A stretch of 64,000 nucleotides of DNA, taken from contig NZ_LIXZ01000002.1 of assembly GCF_001305855.1 (NCBI RefSeq), positions 124,001-188,000 on the forward strand, read 5' to 3'. Source of the DNA: Rossellomorea vietnamensis (GTDB taxonomy: Bacteria > Bacillota > Bacilli > Bacillales > Bacillaceae_B). Below the pieces are notes generated by a model. It worked only from the letters and a program-made list of their open reading frames with translations, did no database searches and was not told the DNA's origin. Made by a program: the position numbers and the translations under genes. Shown in pieces: positions 36,586 to 46,011 of this stretch. Positions within the stretch are counted from its first letter, which is position 1. Every line of letters begins with the position of its first letter.

Positions 36586-37173
36586 TTAATTACTGCCTCC
36601 GCATCCATGAAGCAATAGCTTGTGAATGGCAGGCACTTGTTCGACTAAATCGTATTTTTGATCGTTCATCACCCACGTTGTCGCCATTTCATCCAGTGTA
36701 CCAAAGATCATTTGGCGGGCGAGGCGAACATTCAGGTCACTTGAGAACTCGCCTGATTCGATCCCGCTGATCAGGATCTTATCGACCAGTTCCAGATAGC
36801 CCTTTAAAACATCATTGATTTTCAATCGGATATCTTTATTTGATTGTCTAAGCTCCAATTGTGTGACGATGGCGAGATGATGATCATCCGACAGTATCCT
36901 ACAATGATTTTCAATCATCACTAATAATTTCTCTGAAACTGTCTGTTTTCCTGCAATAACTTCTTCAATTTTTTCGACAAAGAGAACCATTTTTTCTTTA
37001 AACAACGAAATCAGGATATCTTCTTTGTTTTTAAAATAAAGATAGATGGTTCCGTCAGCCACTCCTGCCTGTTTGGCAATCTTTGACACCTGTGCCTGAT
37101 GGTACCCGTTCTCTGCTATCACAATAACAGCAGCATCGATTATTTGCATGTATTTTGGTTTATTTCGTTTCAT
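36586..37173 (-). CDS. fadR: TetR-family fatty acid degradation regulator FadR
   Basis: A 195-residue TetR regulator (YsiA type). The N-terminal helix-turn-helix is YHQAQVSKIAKQAGVADGTIYLYFKNKEDIL (residues 21-51). The C-terminal domain would bind long-chain acyl-CoA, which releases the repressor from DNA. Known targets in B. subtilis are the lcfA-fadR-fadB-etfBA operon and other beta-oxidation operons. A good FadR box lies 27 bases before this start, so fadR and the genes behind it may have an extra autoregulated promoter. Confidence 0.95.
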   Translation of the reverse strand: MKRNKPKYMQIIDAAVIVIAENGYHQAQVSKIAKQAGVADGTIYLYFKNKEDILISLFKEKMVLFVEKIEEVIAGKQTVSEKLLVMIENHCRILSDDHHLAIVTQLELRQSNKDIRLKINDVLKGYLELVDKILISGIESGEFSSDLNVRLARQMIFGTLDEMATTWVMNDQKYDLVEQVPAIHKLLLHGCGGSN

Positions 37174-37199
37174 AAGTTTTGACCTGCCTTAACAAAATA

Positions 37200-37217
37200 T
37201 GAATGACCATTCATTCA
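37200..37217. promoter_or_regulatory. FadR operator upstream of fadR
   Basis: TGAATGACCATTCATTCA on the plus strand matches the published Bacillus FadR consensus (TGAATGA, four bases, TCATTCA). It is located between lcfA and fadR, close to the fadR start. Confidence 0.85.
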
Positions 37218-37308
37218 TATTTCAATAATAAAAGGTTTCTCTTTGAATGTCAAGAAGGGATCCTTGTCCCACTTTCAATCAAAAAGAAAAAGCTCAAAGG
37301 GTAACGAT

Positions 37309-39006
37309 CTAACTTGTTTTCTGCTCATCCTCGATCTTTTTCCGCTCCTCATCCACGAGGGCCCTTCTAAGGATTTTCCCGACAGCTGTTTTAGGCAGTT
37401 CCTTCCTGAACTCATAAATCCTCGGCACTTTATAGGCAGCCAGGTATTTGCGGGAGTATTCATTCAGTTCTTCCTCGGTCAGGGACTCGCCTTCTTTCAA
37501 GACGACGTATGCCTTGACGGTTTCCCCTCTATAAGGATCCGGGACCCCTGCTGCGACAACTTCCTGAATGGCAGGATGTTCGTACAGGACTTCTTCGATT
37601 TCACGGGGATAAATATTAAAGCCGCCGGCAATGATCATATCTTTCTTACGATCCACTACGTAAAAGTAGCCCTTTTCATCCATATACCCTATATCTCCCG
37701 TCAACAGCCATCCGTCCTTTAATGTTTGTTCCGTTTCCTCAGGCCGGTTCCAGTATCCTTTCATCACCTGTGGACCTTTGACGACGATCTCACCCATCTC
37801 ATTTGGAGGCAGAGGTTCACCCGTTTCCATTGAAAACACGGCACTGTCCGTACCCGGCCATGGAACACCGATGCTTCCCTTTATCCTCTCTTTATCCCAA
37901 AGGAAATTGGAATGAGTGACCGGGGATGATTCGGTCAGTCCGTATCCTTCGACGAGCTTCCCGCCCGTTACTTCCTCGAATTGCTGCTGCACCTCAACCG
38001 GTAATGGTGCACTTCCACTAAGACATGAATCGATGGATGATAAATCATATTTCTTTAAATTCGGGTGATTCAAGAGTCCGATATAGATCGTCGGTGCTCC
38101 TGGAAACAGGGTAGGCTTCAGTTTCTGTATCGTCTTCAATGTTGTTTCTGCATCAAACTTCGGAAGCAGGATCATCTTATATCCCTGCATCACCGAGAGA
38201 ATCAGCACGGCAGTCATGCCATACACATGAAAGAATGGAAGGATCCCGAGCATTCTTTCTTCCCCTTTTGTACACTTATACAGCCAGGCATCGCACATGG
38301 AGGCATTCGCCACCAGATTCTTATGGGTCAGCATGACGCCTTTAGGAAAACCTGTCGTACCGCCTGTGTATTGAAGAAGGGCAAGATCATTTTCAAAATC
38401 GAATTCTTCATGTGGTAGAGCCACGGCCACCGCCGTTTTCATGATTTCCGTGAATAAATGATTCTGACCACTATGATCCACTTTCACGACGATACCATAT
38501 TGTTTCTTCTGGATGAATGGGTAAATGAGATTCTTAGGGAAAGGAAGATAGTCTTTGATAGCGGTTACAATGATGTGCTCAAGGTCGGTGTTTTTCATCA
38601 CTTTTGATACCCTCGGGTAAAGAATGTCCAATGTGAGGATTACCTTGGCTCCGGAGTCCTTCATTTGATATTCGATTTCTCTTTCCATATATAATGGATT
38701 GGTTTGTACCACCACTCCGCCTGCATACAGGATACCGTAATAGGCGATGACGGATTGGGGAGTATTGGGAAGCATGATCGCCACCCGATCGCCTTTGTTG
38801 ATCCCGAGTGTCTTAAGGTAGCCGGCGAATTTGAGGGCCGATTCGTATAGTTCCTTGTAGCCTATCTCCTTGCCCATGAAATGAATCGCTGATTTGTCTC
38901 CATAGAGAGAAGCGGCTTCGGTCAAATAGGACTGCAAAGGTTTTTCAACAAGGTTGAGCTCCTTTGGAATTTCCGCCGGGTATTCAGCAAGCCATGGTTG
39001 GTTCAT
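37309..39006 (-). CDS. lcfA: Long-chain fatty-acid-CoA ligase
   Basis: A 565-residue AMP-forming ligase activating fatty acids for beta-oxidation. The P-loop is YTGGTTGFPKGVMLTHKN (about 213-230), followed by the A4-A5 region EGYGLTESSPVTHSN, the A7 segment LLTGDIGYMDEKGYFYVVDRKKDMIIAGGFNIYPREIEE and the catalytic lysine near PKTAVGKILRR. The start is ATG with AAGGAGGG upstream. A TATAAT-like -10 and the partial inverted repeat TGAATAG...CTATTCA lie before it, but this second site is far from the FadR consensus. Confidence 0.96.
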   Translation of the reverse strand: MNQPWLAEYPAEIPKELNLVEKPLQSYLTEAASLYGDKSAIHFMGKEIGYKELYESALKFAGYLKTLGINKGDRVAIMLPNTPQSVIAYYGILYAGGVVVQTNPLYMEREIEYQMKDSGAKVILTLDILYPRVSKVMKNTDLEHIIVTAIKDYLPFPKNLIYPFIQKKQYGIVVKVDHSGQNHLFTEIMKTAVAVALPHEEFDFENDLALLQYTGGTTGFPKGVMLTHKNLVANASMCDAWLYKCTKGEERMLGILPFFHVYGMTAVLILSVMQGYKMILLPKFDAETTLKTIQKLKPTLFPGAPTIYIGLLNHPNLKKYDLSSIDSCLSGSAPLPVEVQQQFEEVTGGKLVEGYGLTESSPVTHSNFLWDKERIKGSIGVPWPGTDSAVFSMETGEPLPPNEMGEIVVKGPQVMKGYWNRPEETEQTLKDGWLLTGDIGYMDEKGYFYVVDRKKDMIIAGGFNIYPREIEEVLYEHPAIQEVVAAGVPDPYRGETVKAYVVLKEGESLTEEELNEYSRKYLAAYKVPRIYEFRKELPKTAVGKILRRALVDEERKKIEDEQKTS

Positions 39007-39154
39007 TGTAATCCCTCCTTCTGAATAGTTAGAAAATTTATTCTATTCATTATTATAATATAAGGGGACTTCAGTTACAATTTGAAAAAATCGCTGACCA
39101 TACTTTCTTCCTATCCATAAAGCTTGACCTTTCTTACAGAACTTTTTTCAAAAG

Positions 39155-39188
39155 AAAAAAGACTGCCTATTCCACCATATGACAGTCT
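39155..39188 (-). terminator. Rho-independent terminator after the small membrane peptide gene
   Basis: Stem AGACTG (39160-39165) with CAGTCT (39183-39188), followed by TTTTTTC on the minus strand. It is a short relative of the GACTGACT-type terminators. Confidence 0.8.
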
Positions 39189-39241
39189 GTTTGTACACTA
39201 TTATTATTTTGGGATTGTGTTTTTCCCCTGAGTGCTCCCAA

Positions 39242-39325
39242 TCAAGTAAAGAACAGCATATAGATGATGCCAACGACTATAAAGCCGCCGCACAGGGTGA
39301 GCAGAACTTTCGCCAATGTTTCCAT
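39242..39325 (-). CDS. 27-residue hydrophobic membrane peptide downstream of the DUF350 gene
   Basis: A short reading frame that automatic gene calling would miss. It starts with ATG at 39323-39325 and stops with TGA at 39242-39244. The peptide begins METLAKVLLTLCGG and continues with the hydrophobic stretch FIVVGIIYMLFF, enough for one membrane helix. A good ribosome site GGAGAGGG lies about 7 bases upstream, directly at the stop of the DUF350 gene, which suggests coupling. A terminator follows within about 55 bases. The function is unknown; a small partner of the DUF350 membrane protein is possible (inference). Confidence 0.6.
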   Translation of the reverse strand: METLAKVLLTLCGGFIVVGIIYMLFFT

Positions 39326-39336
39326 ATTCCCTCTCC

Positions 39337-39744
39337 TTACGATATACCGGCTCCTATGACATAGGATAATCCGACTGAAATGACCAGTGAAATGAAGCCT
39401 ACCGCCCGGTTATCATTTTCAATTTCCTCATCGATCCTGAATTTCGGGGTCAGGAATTCATAAATGAAATACCCGATCAACAGTAGAATAAAGCCAAACA
39501 CACCCCATCCAATCGTCGTAAGGATGGTATCGTTATGACTGATGGAGTGCCGGAAAATATTCGCGATCCCGAATATTTTCCCTCCCGTTGCCATGGCCAC
39601 GGCCATATTTCCTTTTTTGATTTCTTCCCAGTTCCGATATTTCGTCACCAGTTCAAAGATGGCTAAGAACAGCACCAGACAAAGGATGACCACACTGTAA
39701 TTCCCCGCCGTCTGAACAAATTCATTTTCCCAAAAGTTCTCCAT
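39337..39744 (-). CDS. yshE: DUF350 membrane protein, YshE-like
   Basis: A 135-residue protein with about four hydrophobic helices: VVILCLVLFLAIFELV, VAMATGGKIFGIANIFRH, IGWGVFGFILLLIGYFI and VGFISLVISVGLSYVIG. DUF350 proteins are small membrane proteins, often flotillin-associated or of unknown role. Synteny with lcfA and mutS2 matches B. subtilis yshE. It is separated from mutS2 by 21 bases and probably shares its transcript; the small membrane peptide gene follows. Confidence 0.85.
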   Translation of the reverse strand: MENFWENEFVQTAGNYSVVILCLVLFLAIFELVTKYRNWEEIKKGNMAVAMATGGKIFGIANIFRHSISHNDTILTTIGWGVFGFILLLIGYFIYEFLTPKFRIDEEIENDNRAVGFISLVISVGLSYVIGAGIS

Positions 39745-39765
39745 CGTAAAGCTCCCTTTACCTTG

Positions 39766-42120
39766 TTATTTAAATTGAACGACCGTTACGCCCGTTCCAC
39801 CTTCACCTGCATCCCCGAAACGGATGTTCTTGACCGACCGGTGATTCTTCAAGTACTCCTGTACCCCCTGTCTTAAAGCTCCCGTCCCTTTCCCGTGGAT
39901 GATGGAAACGCGCGGGTAGCCTGCAAGCAGAGCGTCATCAATGTACTTCTCAACCCTCGATAATGCATTTTCAAAACGCTCTCCGCGCAAGTCAAGTTCC
40001 AGGCTGACATGAAAGTCTTTCCCTTTCACCGTAGCGAGGGGCTTCGTTTCGACCTTTTGTTGAGATTGAATGAATTCCAGATCTGATTCCTTCACTTTCA
40101 TCTTCATGATGCCCATCTGAACCTGCCATTCCTTCGCCGATACCCTCTCGACCAAATGACCCTTTTGATCAAAGCTCAACACTTTGACTTCGTCCCCAGC
40201 CTTCAATTCATGCTTGGATCCGGCCGCTTTCTTCTTTTGACCCGTCTTCAGCTTAGGAGTCGCATCTTCAAGCTGCTTTTTCGCCTGGATCAATTCATGT
40301 TCTTTGATCTGGGCTGACTTTTCCTGCTGCATTTTCCTGAGATCCTTGATGACCTGCTCAGCTTCAGCCTTCGCTTTTTCAACGACCTCACTGGCTTTTT
40401 GCTGTGCCTTTTCGTAAAGGGTATCCTTCTTCTCGTAATACTCCATCATTTGCTTCTGCATATCTTTATGCATCTTCTCAGCCTGTCTTAATAGCTCATG
40501 TGCTTCCTCGAGCTCCCGTTCACCCTGGCGCCTGCTGTCTTCAAGTGAAGCGATCATATTCTCGACTTCTTTGCTATCGGTACCGATATGGGACTTCGCC
40601 CGTTGGATGACACCATCTGACAATCCAAGACGTTTGGAAATATCGAAGGCATTACTTCTCCCCGGGACCCCAAGCAGCAGCTTATACGTAGGACTTAATG
40701 TCTCTACATCAAATTCCACACTGGCATTCACGACTCCTTCGCGATTGTAACCATACGCCTTCAGCTCGGGATAATGAGTGGTCGCGACCACCCTCGCCCC
40801 TGTAGCATGGACTTCATCAAGGATGGAAATCGCCAATGCCGCCCCCTCCTGAGGATCCGTGCCGGCACCAAGCTCATCGAACAGCACAAGACTCTCATGA
40901 TCGACCTTTTTCAGGATGTCGACAATATTGACCATATGGGAAGAGAAAGTACTCAAACTTTGTTCGATCGACTGCTCATCCCCTATATCAGCGTAAATCG
41001 TGCGGAAAACACCGACTTCGGAACCATCAAGTGCCGGGATTGGAAGACCTGCCTGTGCCATCAGGCTTGTTAAGCCCAGCGTTTTTAATGTGACGGTTTT
41101 ACCCCCGGTATTCGGACCGGTGATGACGATGGAAGAAAATTCATTGCCGAGTTCGATATCATTCGCCACTGCCTCATCCATGGGCAAGAGCGGATGACGT
41201 GCTTTATTCAGCTTCACCCGGCGTTCATTATTGATCGTCGGTTTAGATCCTTTGATAGATCGTCCGAATTTCGCTTTCGTAAACATGAAATCCACGTCTG
41301 ACAGGACGTTAACAATCAGGAGCAGTTCTTCTCCCGATTCCTGTACACTTTCAGACAGTTCCTGAAGGATCTTCTCGATCTCCGACTGCTCTTTTAACCG
41401 TAGCTCACGCAGCTGGTTATTCAGCTGTACAATCGCTTCAGGCTCGATGAATAACGTCTGTCCCGAAGAAGATTGGTCATGGATGATCCCGCCATATTGA
41501 CCTCTGTACTCCTGTTTGACCGGGATGACGTATCGATCATTCCGGATGGTGATGATTGCATCGGATAACATCTTCTGAGCGTTGGATGAACGGATCATCC
41601 GCTCCAGCTTTTCCCGAATCCGTCCTTCGTTGGCACGGAGCTGCGAACGGATCGTACGGAGCGTTTCACTCGCTGTATCGAGTATTTCACCGTTGTCATC
41701 CACCACTTTACGTATATCCTGCTCTAAATGAGGAAGCGGGATGACCGTACCCATCTTTCCTTGTAAGAGGGGAATCTCCACCTCTTCCTCCAGGAGCTCC
41801 TCTACAAAAAGGGTCAGCTTCCTGCTTGCCCTGATCGTACTTGCCACCTGGACGAATTCAGACGGCGAAAGCATACCACCGATTTGGGCACGCTTCACGT
41901 GAGGCCGTATATCAAAAATCCCGCCAAGCGGGGCATGACCTTTCAATCTGAGAATCGTCATGGCTTCATCCGTCTCTTCATGAAGAGAAGTGATCTCTTC
42001 ATAATCGACCGACGGCATGAGGGAGGAAACCCTTGCATGACCAAGGGCAGATGCAGCAAATTGCTTTAATAATTCTTTGATTTTATCAAACTCTAATGTT
42101 TTTAATACTTTAGAATTCAC
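39766..42120 (-). CDS. mutS2: MutS2 endonuclease/ATPase
   Basis: A 784-residue MutS-family protein (MutSB) lacking the mismatch-recognition domain. Core helices are followed by the ABC-type ATPase with [19 protein letters not shown] (Walker A, about 334) and [20 protein letters not shown], a long coiled coil (about 515-635), and a C-terminal Smr nuclease domain [20 protein letters not shown]...[11 protein letters not shown]. Recent work links bacterial MutS2 to rescue of collided ribosomes as well as recombination control. The start is GTG at 42118-42120 with AAAGGTGGAA upstream. It follows polX by 20 bases. Confidence 0.95.
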   Translation of the reverse strand: MNSKVLKTLEFDKIKELLKQFAASALGHARVSSLMPSVDYEEITSLHEETDEAMTILRLKGHAPLGGIFDIRPHVKRAQIGGMLSPSEFVQVASTIRASRKLTLFVEELLEEEVEIPLLQGKMGTVIPLPHLEQDIRKVVDDNGEILDTASETLRTIRSQLRANEGRIREKLERMIRSSNAQKMLSDAIITIRNDRYVIPVKQEYRGQYGGIIHDQSSSGQTLFIEPEAIVQLNNQLRELRLKEQSEIEKILQELSESVQESGEELLLIVNVLSDVDFMFTKAKFGRSIKGSKPTINNERRVKLNKARHPLLPMDEAVANDIELGNEFSSIVITGPNTGGKTVTLKTLGLTSLMAQAGLPIPALDGSEVGVFRTIYADIGDEQSIEQSLSTFSSHMVNIVDILKKVDHESLVLFDELGAGTDPQEGAALAISILDEVHATGARVVATTHYPELKAYGYNREGVVNASVEFDVETLSPTYKLLLGVPGRSNAFDISKRLGLSDGVIQRAKSHIGTDSKEVENMIASLEDSRRQGERELEEAHELLRQAEKMHKDMQKQMMEYYEKKDTLYEKAQQKASEVVEKAKAEAEQVIKDLRKMQQEKSAQIKEHELIQAKKQLEDATPKLKTGQKKKAAGSKHELKAGDEVKVLSFDQKGHLVERVSAKEWQVQMGIMKMKVKESDLEFIQSQQKVETKPLATVKGKDFHVSLELDLRGERFENALSRVEKYIDDALLAGYPRVSIIHGKGTGALRQGVQEYLKNHRSVKNIRFGDAGEGGTGVTVVQFK

Positions 42121-42140
42121 GGAATGTATTCCACCTTTTA

Positions 42141-43850
42141 TCAGTTTCGCTTAATGTATTGTATGAACTCATTTTTATCCCATGTATTGATGACCGTATC
42201 TTTCTTGATCCATCCTTTACGTGCCGTACCGACACCCACTTCCATGAACTCCAGGTGATCGATACTGTGTGCATCCGTGTTGATGACGAGCTTCACACCC
42301 TGTTCCTGTGCTTTCCGGATGTTTTCAGCAGACAGATCCAGACGATTCGGATTTGCATTCAGTTCAAGAGCCGTACCGGTTTCTTTCGCCAATTGGATAA
42401 GAAGATCCATATCGACGTCATAACCTTCCCGTCTGCCGATGATCCTTCCCGTAGGATGGGCGATGATATCCACATGGGCACTTTCCAATGCCGTCTTCAG
42501 TCTCTCCATGATTTTTTCACGGGGCTGAGAGAAGCTTGAATGAATGGACGCAATGACGAGATCCACTCTTTCCAGAAGGTCATCATCATAGTCGAGGGTA
42601 CCGTCAGGAAGGATATCCATCTCGATCCCTGAAAGGACTTCTATATCATCATACTTCTTATTCAGTTCCTTTATTTCATCGATCTGTTTCACTAACCGCT
42701 CAGGAGTGAGGCCGTTCGCCACCCGTAAATACTGGGAATGGTCAGTGATGGCCATATAGTGATACCCCTTGGCACGGCACGCCTCCACCATTTCTTCTAT
42801 GGAATAGGCACCGTCGGACCATGTGGAGTGCATGTGAAGGTCGCCTTTTATATCTTTCAGGTCAAGGAGCGGATAATCCCTGCTGAACTCCTCCACTTCT
42901 TTTCCATCTTCCCGGAGCTCAGGCGGGATCAGGGGAAGGTCGAAGTGATGATAAAATGCTTCTTCGGAATCGAAGGTTTTCACTTCACCTGTTTCACTGT
43001 TCTCCACGCCATATTCACTGATTTTCTCTCCGCGTTCTTTGGCAAGCTGGCGCATACGGACGTTATGATCCTTCGATCCCGTGAAGTGATGCAGGGTCGT
43101 CGCGAACTCTTCAGGCTTCACGATGCGAAAATCGATGCTCACATCCCATTGGTAAGAAAGGGTTAATGACACCTTCGTCCCCCCGGCAGCAATCGTCTCA
43201 ACGATATTCGGCAACTTCAGAAGTTCTTCCTTCACCTTTTCTGGATGCTCTGTCGAGACGATGAAATCCAGATCTTTAATGGTCTCTCTCATCCTTCGTA
43301 AGCTTCCGGCTCTAGAATACGTTCCAATGCTGTCGATTTCAGAAAGGAAGCCTTCTATTTCTTCTGCTATGCCCATCATAAATCCGATTGGGAGTCGGTC
43401 CGGTCTCTTCCCAACCTGTTCGATGGAAGCAAGGATCTTTACTTCTGTCTTTTTCCCGAAGCCTGCAAGTGCCTGTACTCTGCTCTCTTTACACGCTTCT
43501 TCCAGGTCTTCTATACTTTCGACCCCAAGCTCACTGTATAGCTTCGCGATTTTCTTCCCTCCAAGACCCGGCAATTGCAAAAGAGGGATCAACCCCGTCG
43601 GAACTTCTTCCTTCAGCTCTTCCAGAACAGAAGATGTTCCTTCGTTTATGTACTCTTCAATAACGGAGGCAGTCCCTTTGCCGATCCCGGCGAGCTTCGT
43701 AAAGTCGCTGATTTCCTGCAGGCTCCGGTCATCATTCTCAAGGGCCGCTGCCGCTTTTCGGTAGGCGGATGTTTTAAATGAATTCTCGCCTTTCAATTCC
43801 ATATATATCGCAATTTCTTCTAATAATTTTATAATATCTTTTTTATTCAA
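42141..43850 (-). CDS. polX: DNA polymerase X family with PHP exonuclease domain
   Basis: A 569-residue repair polymerase/3'-5' exonuclease. N-terminal helix-hairpin-helix motifs are seen in [19 protein letters not shown] and [15 protein letters not shown]. The nucleotidyltransferase core has [19 protein letters not shown] with the metal-binding D-x-D. The C-terminal PHP domain has [43 protein letters not shown] and DIIAHPTGR. The start is TTG at 43848-43850 ([10 protein letters not shown]), which has AGGTGA five bases upstream and matches B. subtilis PolX better than the in-frame GTG at 43859. Confidence 0.94.
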   Translation of the reverse strand: MNKKDIIKLLEEIAIYMELKGENSFKTSAYRKAAAALENDDRSLQEISDFTKLAGIGKGTASVIEEYINEGTSSVLEELKEEVPTGLIPLLQLPGLGGKKIAKLYSELGVESIEDLEEACKESRVQALAGFGKKTEVKILASIEQVGKRPDRLPIGFMMGIAEEIEGFLSEIDSIGTYSRAGSLRRMRETIKDLDFIVSTEHPEKVKEELLKLPNIVETIAAGGTKVSLTLSYQWDVSIDFRIVKPEEFATTLHHFTGSKDHNVRMRQLAKERGEKISEYGVENSETGEVKTFDSEEAFYHHFDLPLIPPELREDGKEVEEFSRDYPLLDLKDIKGDLHMHSTWSDGAYSIEEMVEACRAKGYHYMAITDHSQYLRVANGLTPERLVKQIDEIKELNKKYDDIEVLSGIEMDILPDGTLDYDDDLLERVDLVIASIHSSFSQPREKIMERLKTALESAHVDIIAHPTGRIIGRREGYDVDMDLLIQLAKETGTALELNANPNRLDLSAENIRKAQEQGVKLVINTDAHSIDHLEFMEVGVGTARKGWIKKDTVINTWDKNEFIQYIKRN

Positions 43851-43944
43851 GGGATTCACCTACAATCATAGAATTAACCTTCAAGACTCACGTTCATCTA
43901 GAAATCCAGAACGTCTCCAATTATATAGTAGCAAAACTGGCAGA

Positions 43945-44030
43945 AAAAGAAAAAAGACTGACTTATAAGATGAACAAATCGTTAATGGCTTCCCTAACGA
44001 ATTTGAGTTGCATACTTATAGTCAGCCCTT
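43945..44030 (-). terminator. Long stem-loop terminator after the cvpA-like gene (GACTGACT family, copy B)
   Basis: The outer stem AAGACTGACTTATAAG (from 43955) pairs imperfectly with CTTATAGTCAGCCCTT (44015-44030). The inner stem CAAATCGTTA pairs with TAACGAATTTG. CTTTTTTC follows on the minus strand. It is very similar to 13681-13762. Confidence 0.75.
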
Positions 44031-44032
44031 TA

Positions 44033-44572
44033 TCAGGCTACATATTCAATCCACCAGGATTTCACCATATCGGAGAAAACAGGAGTATGTTTCACCATCG
44101 CCTGTGCAATGAATGAGTTATTGATGAATGTCTGAACCGACTCGATCGGCAATAATACCGCTATATACAAAAGAATGAAGATCATTAAATAGGATTCTAC
44201 AAAACCGAGTATCCCGCCGCCAAGAACATTCAGCTGCTTCAAAAGAGGAAGATGGGCGACAAAGTCAAGCATCGATCCGATGATTTGAAGAATGATGCGC
44301 ACTGCGAAGAAAATCATCGCAAATGCGATTACACGGTAATATGCCTGATCCAGATGGGTCGATTCAAAAATCATATTCAACGTGGATTGCTCGTCCAATA
44401 CAGGATAAGGAATCCATAAAGTTAATTTCGGTGCGAGCTGATCATAATATATGTATGCTACAATGAAAGAAACGATAAATCCGAAAATGTGGATCACCTG
44501 TAGTATGAACCCACGTTTTAAACCTATTAAAAACCCTATCACAAGGATGACCAACAAAGCTAAGTCCAACAT
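44033..44572 (-). CDS. yshB: CvpA-family membrane protein, YshB-like
   Basis: A 179-residue protein with about four transmembrane helices (LDLALLVILVIGFLIGL at the N-terminus, then IFGFIVSFIVAYIYY, VIAFAMIFFAVRIILQIIG and LMIFILLYIAVLLPI). The family is named after E. coli colicin V production protein; its physiological role in Bacillus is not known. It follows zapA by 6 bases, so the two are co-transcribed, as in B. subtilis. A long terminator follows directly after the stop. Confidence 0.88.
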   Translation of the reverse strand: MLDLALLVILVIGFLIGLKRGFILQVIHIFGFIVSFIVAYIYYDQLAPKLTLWIPYPVLDEQSTLNMIFESTHLDQAYYRVIAFAMIFFAVRIILQIIGSMLDFVAHLPLLKQLNVLGGGILGFVESYLMIFILLYIAVLLPIESVQTFINNSFIAQAMVKHTPVFSDMVKSWWIEYVA

Positions 44573-44578
44573 CTTATT

Positions 44579-44839
44579 TCAATCCTTTAATCGTTTATTT
44601 TCCCGTTCAAGCTCTTCAAACTTTTCCTGAAGTTTGAGATAATCATTCACGGCATTGACAGCTGTCAAGACCGCAAGTCTGCTTGTGTCGAGAGATGGAT
44701 TCATGGAGTTGATTTCTCTCATTTTGTCATCCACTTTAGAACAAACGTATCGGATTTGACTAGTTGATTCAGTCCCAACAATCGTATATTGTTGACCATA
44801 TATGTCCACCGTGGTGCGATTTTTTTGTTCATCAGACAA
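44579..44839 (-). CDS. zapA: Cell division protein ZapA
   Basis: An 86-residue FtsZ-associated protein that bundles FtsZ protofilaments. The N-terminal [17 protein letters not shown] and [15 protein letters not shown] form the globular part, and [30 protein letters not shown] is the dimerising coiled coil. The start is TTG at 44837-44839 with a GGGGGG tract upstream. It is transcribed divergently from rnhC, 132 bases away. Confidence 0.93.
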   Translation of the reverse strand: MSDEQKNRTTVDIYGQQYTIVGTESTSQIRYVCSKVDDKMREINSMNPSLDTSRLAVLTAVNAVNDYLKLQEKFEELERENKRLKD

Positions 44840-44971
44840 CCTGAAAGCCCCCCATTCATAAGAATCCTACACATAATCATACCATGAAGTCTTTTGATTA
44901 TGGAAGGAATTTGTCATATACGCTCACATTTTTTATTAAATTCAAGATATTTGTCATAAGGAGAGAGAAAC

Positions 44972-45895
44972 TTGGCCAATACCGTCATACAAACAACGAA
45001 AGAGACAATAGAGAAAATGAAAAGCCATTACAATCATGCATTGATTGAAAAACTTCCACCGGGGGCAGTCTTTGTGGCAAAACCATCAGGATGTACGATC
45101 ACAGCCTATAAATCCGGTAAAGTGATGTTTCAGGGAACAAACGGTGAAGGAGAAGCAAGCCAGTGGGGAAGCAGCGCCCCAACCAAGGTGAAATCCCCTT
45201 CCAAAGGGACTGCCAACCTTCCCGAAAATTTCGCGAATTGGTCCGTCATCGGTTCTGACGAAGTAGGGACAGGAGACTTCTTCGGCCCGATCACCGTGGT
45301 GAGCGCTTATGTAAAGAAAGAGCAGATCCCACTCATGAAAGAGCTTGGGGTCAAGGATTCCAAAAACTTATCCGATCCTCAAATCATCAGTATTGCAAGG
45401 GATCTGATTTCCACCATTCCCTATTCACTGCTCATCCTGCACAACCCGAAATACAATGAGATGCAGGCGAAAGGAATGACCCAGGGGAAAATGAAGGCAC
45501 TCCTCCATAACAAAGCCATACTGAACCTGTTGGAAAAGATGGCACCGGAACAACCCGAAGGCATCTTGATCGATCAGTTCGTCGAAAAGAATACATATTT
45601 CAAACACGTCGCTGCCCAAACGAAAATCCAGCGGGAACGCGTATACTTCAGCACAAAAGGAGAAAGCATCCATCTGGCCGTCGCAGCGGCATCGATCATT
45701 GCCCGCTACGCATTCTTAAAAGAAATGGACAAGCTGAGTGCGAAAGCCGGGGTGGAAATACCGAAAGGCGCCGGAAAACACGTGGATGTGGCCGCCGCGA
45801 AGATCATCAAACGAATAGGAATCGAAGAATTGAAATCGATGACGAAATGGCATTTCGCGAATAGTGAGAAGGCGATGAGGCTGGCGAGGAAATGA
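44972..45895 (+). CDS. rnhC: Ribonuclease HIII
   Basis: A 307-residue RNase removing RNA from RNA-DNA hybrids. The N-terminal TBP-like substrate-binding domain (about 1-80) distinguishes HIII from HII. The catalytic core has VIGSDEVGTGDFFGPITVV (D96, E97), LGVKDSKNLSD and AAASIIARYAFL. The start is TTG at 44972-44974 with GGAGAGAG upstream. It is transcribed from the plus strand, opposite to its neighbours, and ends in its own terminator. Confidence 0.95.
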   Translation: MANTVIQTTKETIEKMKSHYNHALIEKLPPGAVFVAKPSGCTITAYKSGKVMFQGTNGEGEASQWGSSAPTKVKSPSKGTANLPENFANWSVIGSDEVGTGDFFGPITVVSAYVKKEQIPLMKELGVKDSKNLSDPQIISIARDLISTIPYSLLILHNPKYNEMQAKGMTQGKMKALLHNKAILNLLEKMAPEQPEGILIDQFVEKNTYFKHVAAQTKIQRERVYFSTKGESIHLAVAAASIIARYAFLKEMDKLSAKAGVEIPKGAGKHVDVAAAKIIKRIGIEELKSMTKWHFANSEKAMRLARK

Positions 45896-45900
45896 GGAAT

Positions 45901-45928
45901 ACCCCACTGGTTATGCCGGTGGGTTTTT
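45901..45928 (+). terminator. Rho-independent terminator after rnhC
   Basis: Stem CCCACTGG with CCGGTGGG around TTATG, followed by TTTTTAT on the plus strand. Confidence 0.85.
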
Positions 45929-45962
45929 ATGTTGGTTTGAAAATCTCCTCCTTTTTAACAGG

Positions 45963-45995
45963 CAAAAAAAGATGCCAGACCAATGTCTGACATCT
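45963..45995 (-). terminator. Rho-independent terminator after pheT
   Basis: Minus-strand hairpin AGATGTCAGAC with GTCTGGCATCT and a 7-T tail, 17 bases past the pheT stop. Confidence 0.88.
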
Positions 45996-46011
45996 CTCTC
46001 CAAGAATCGGA

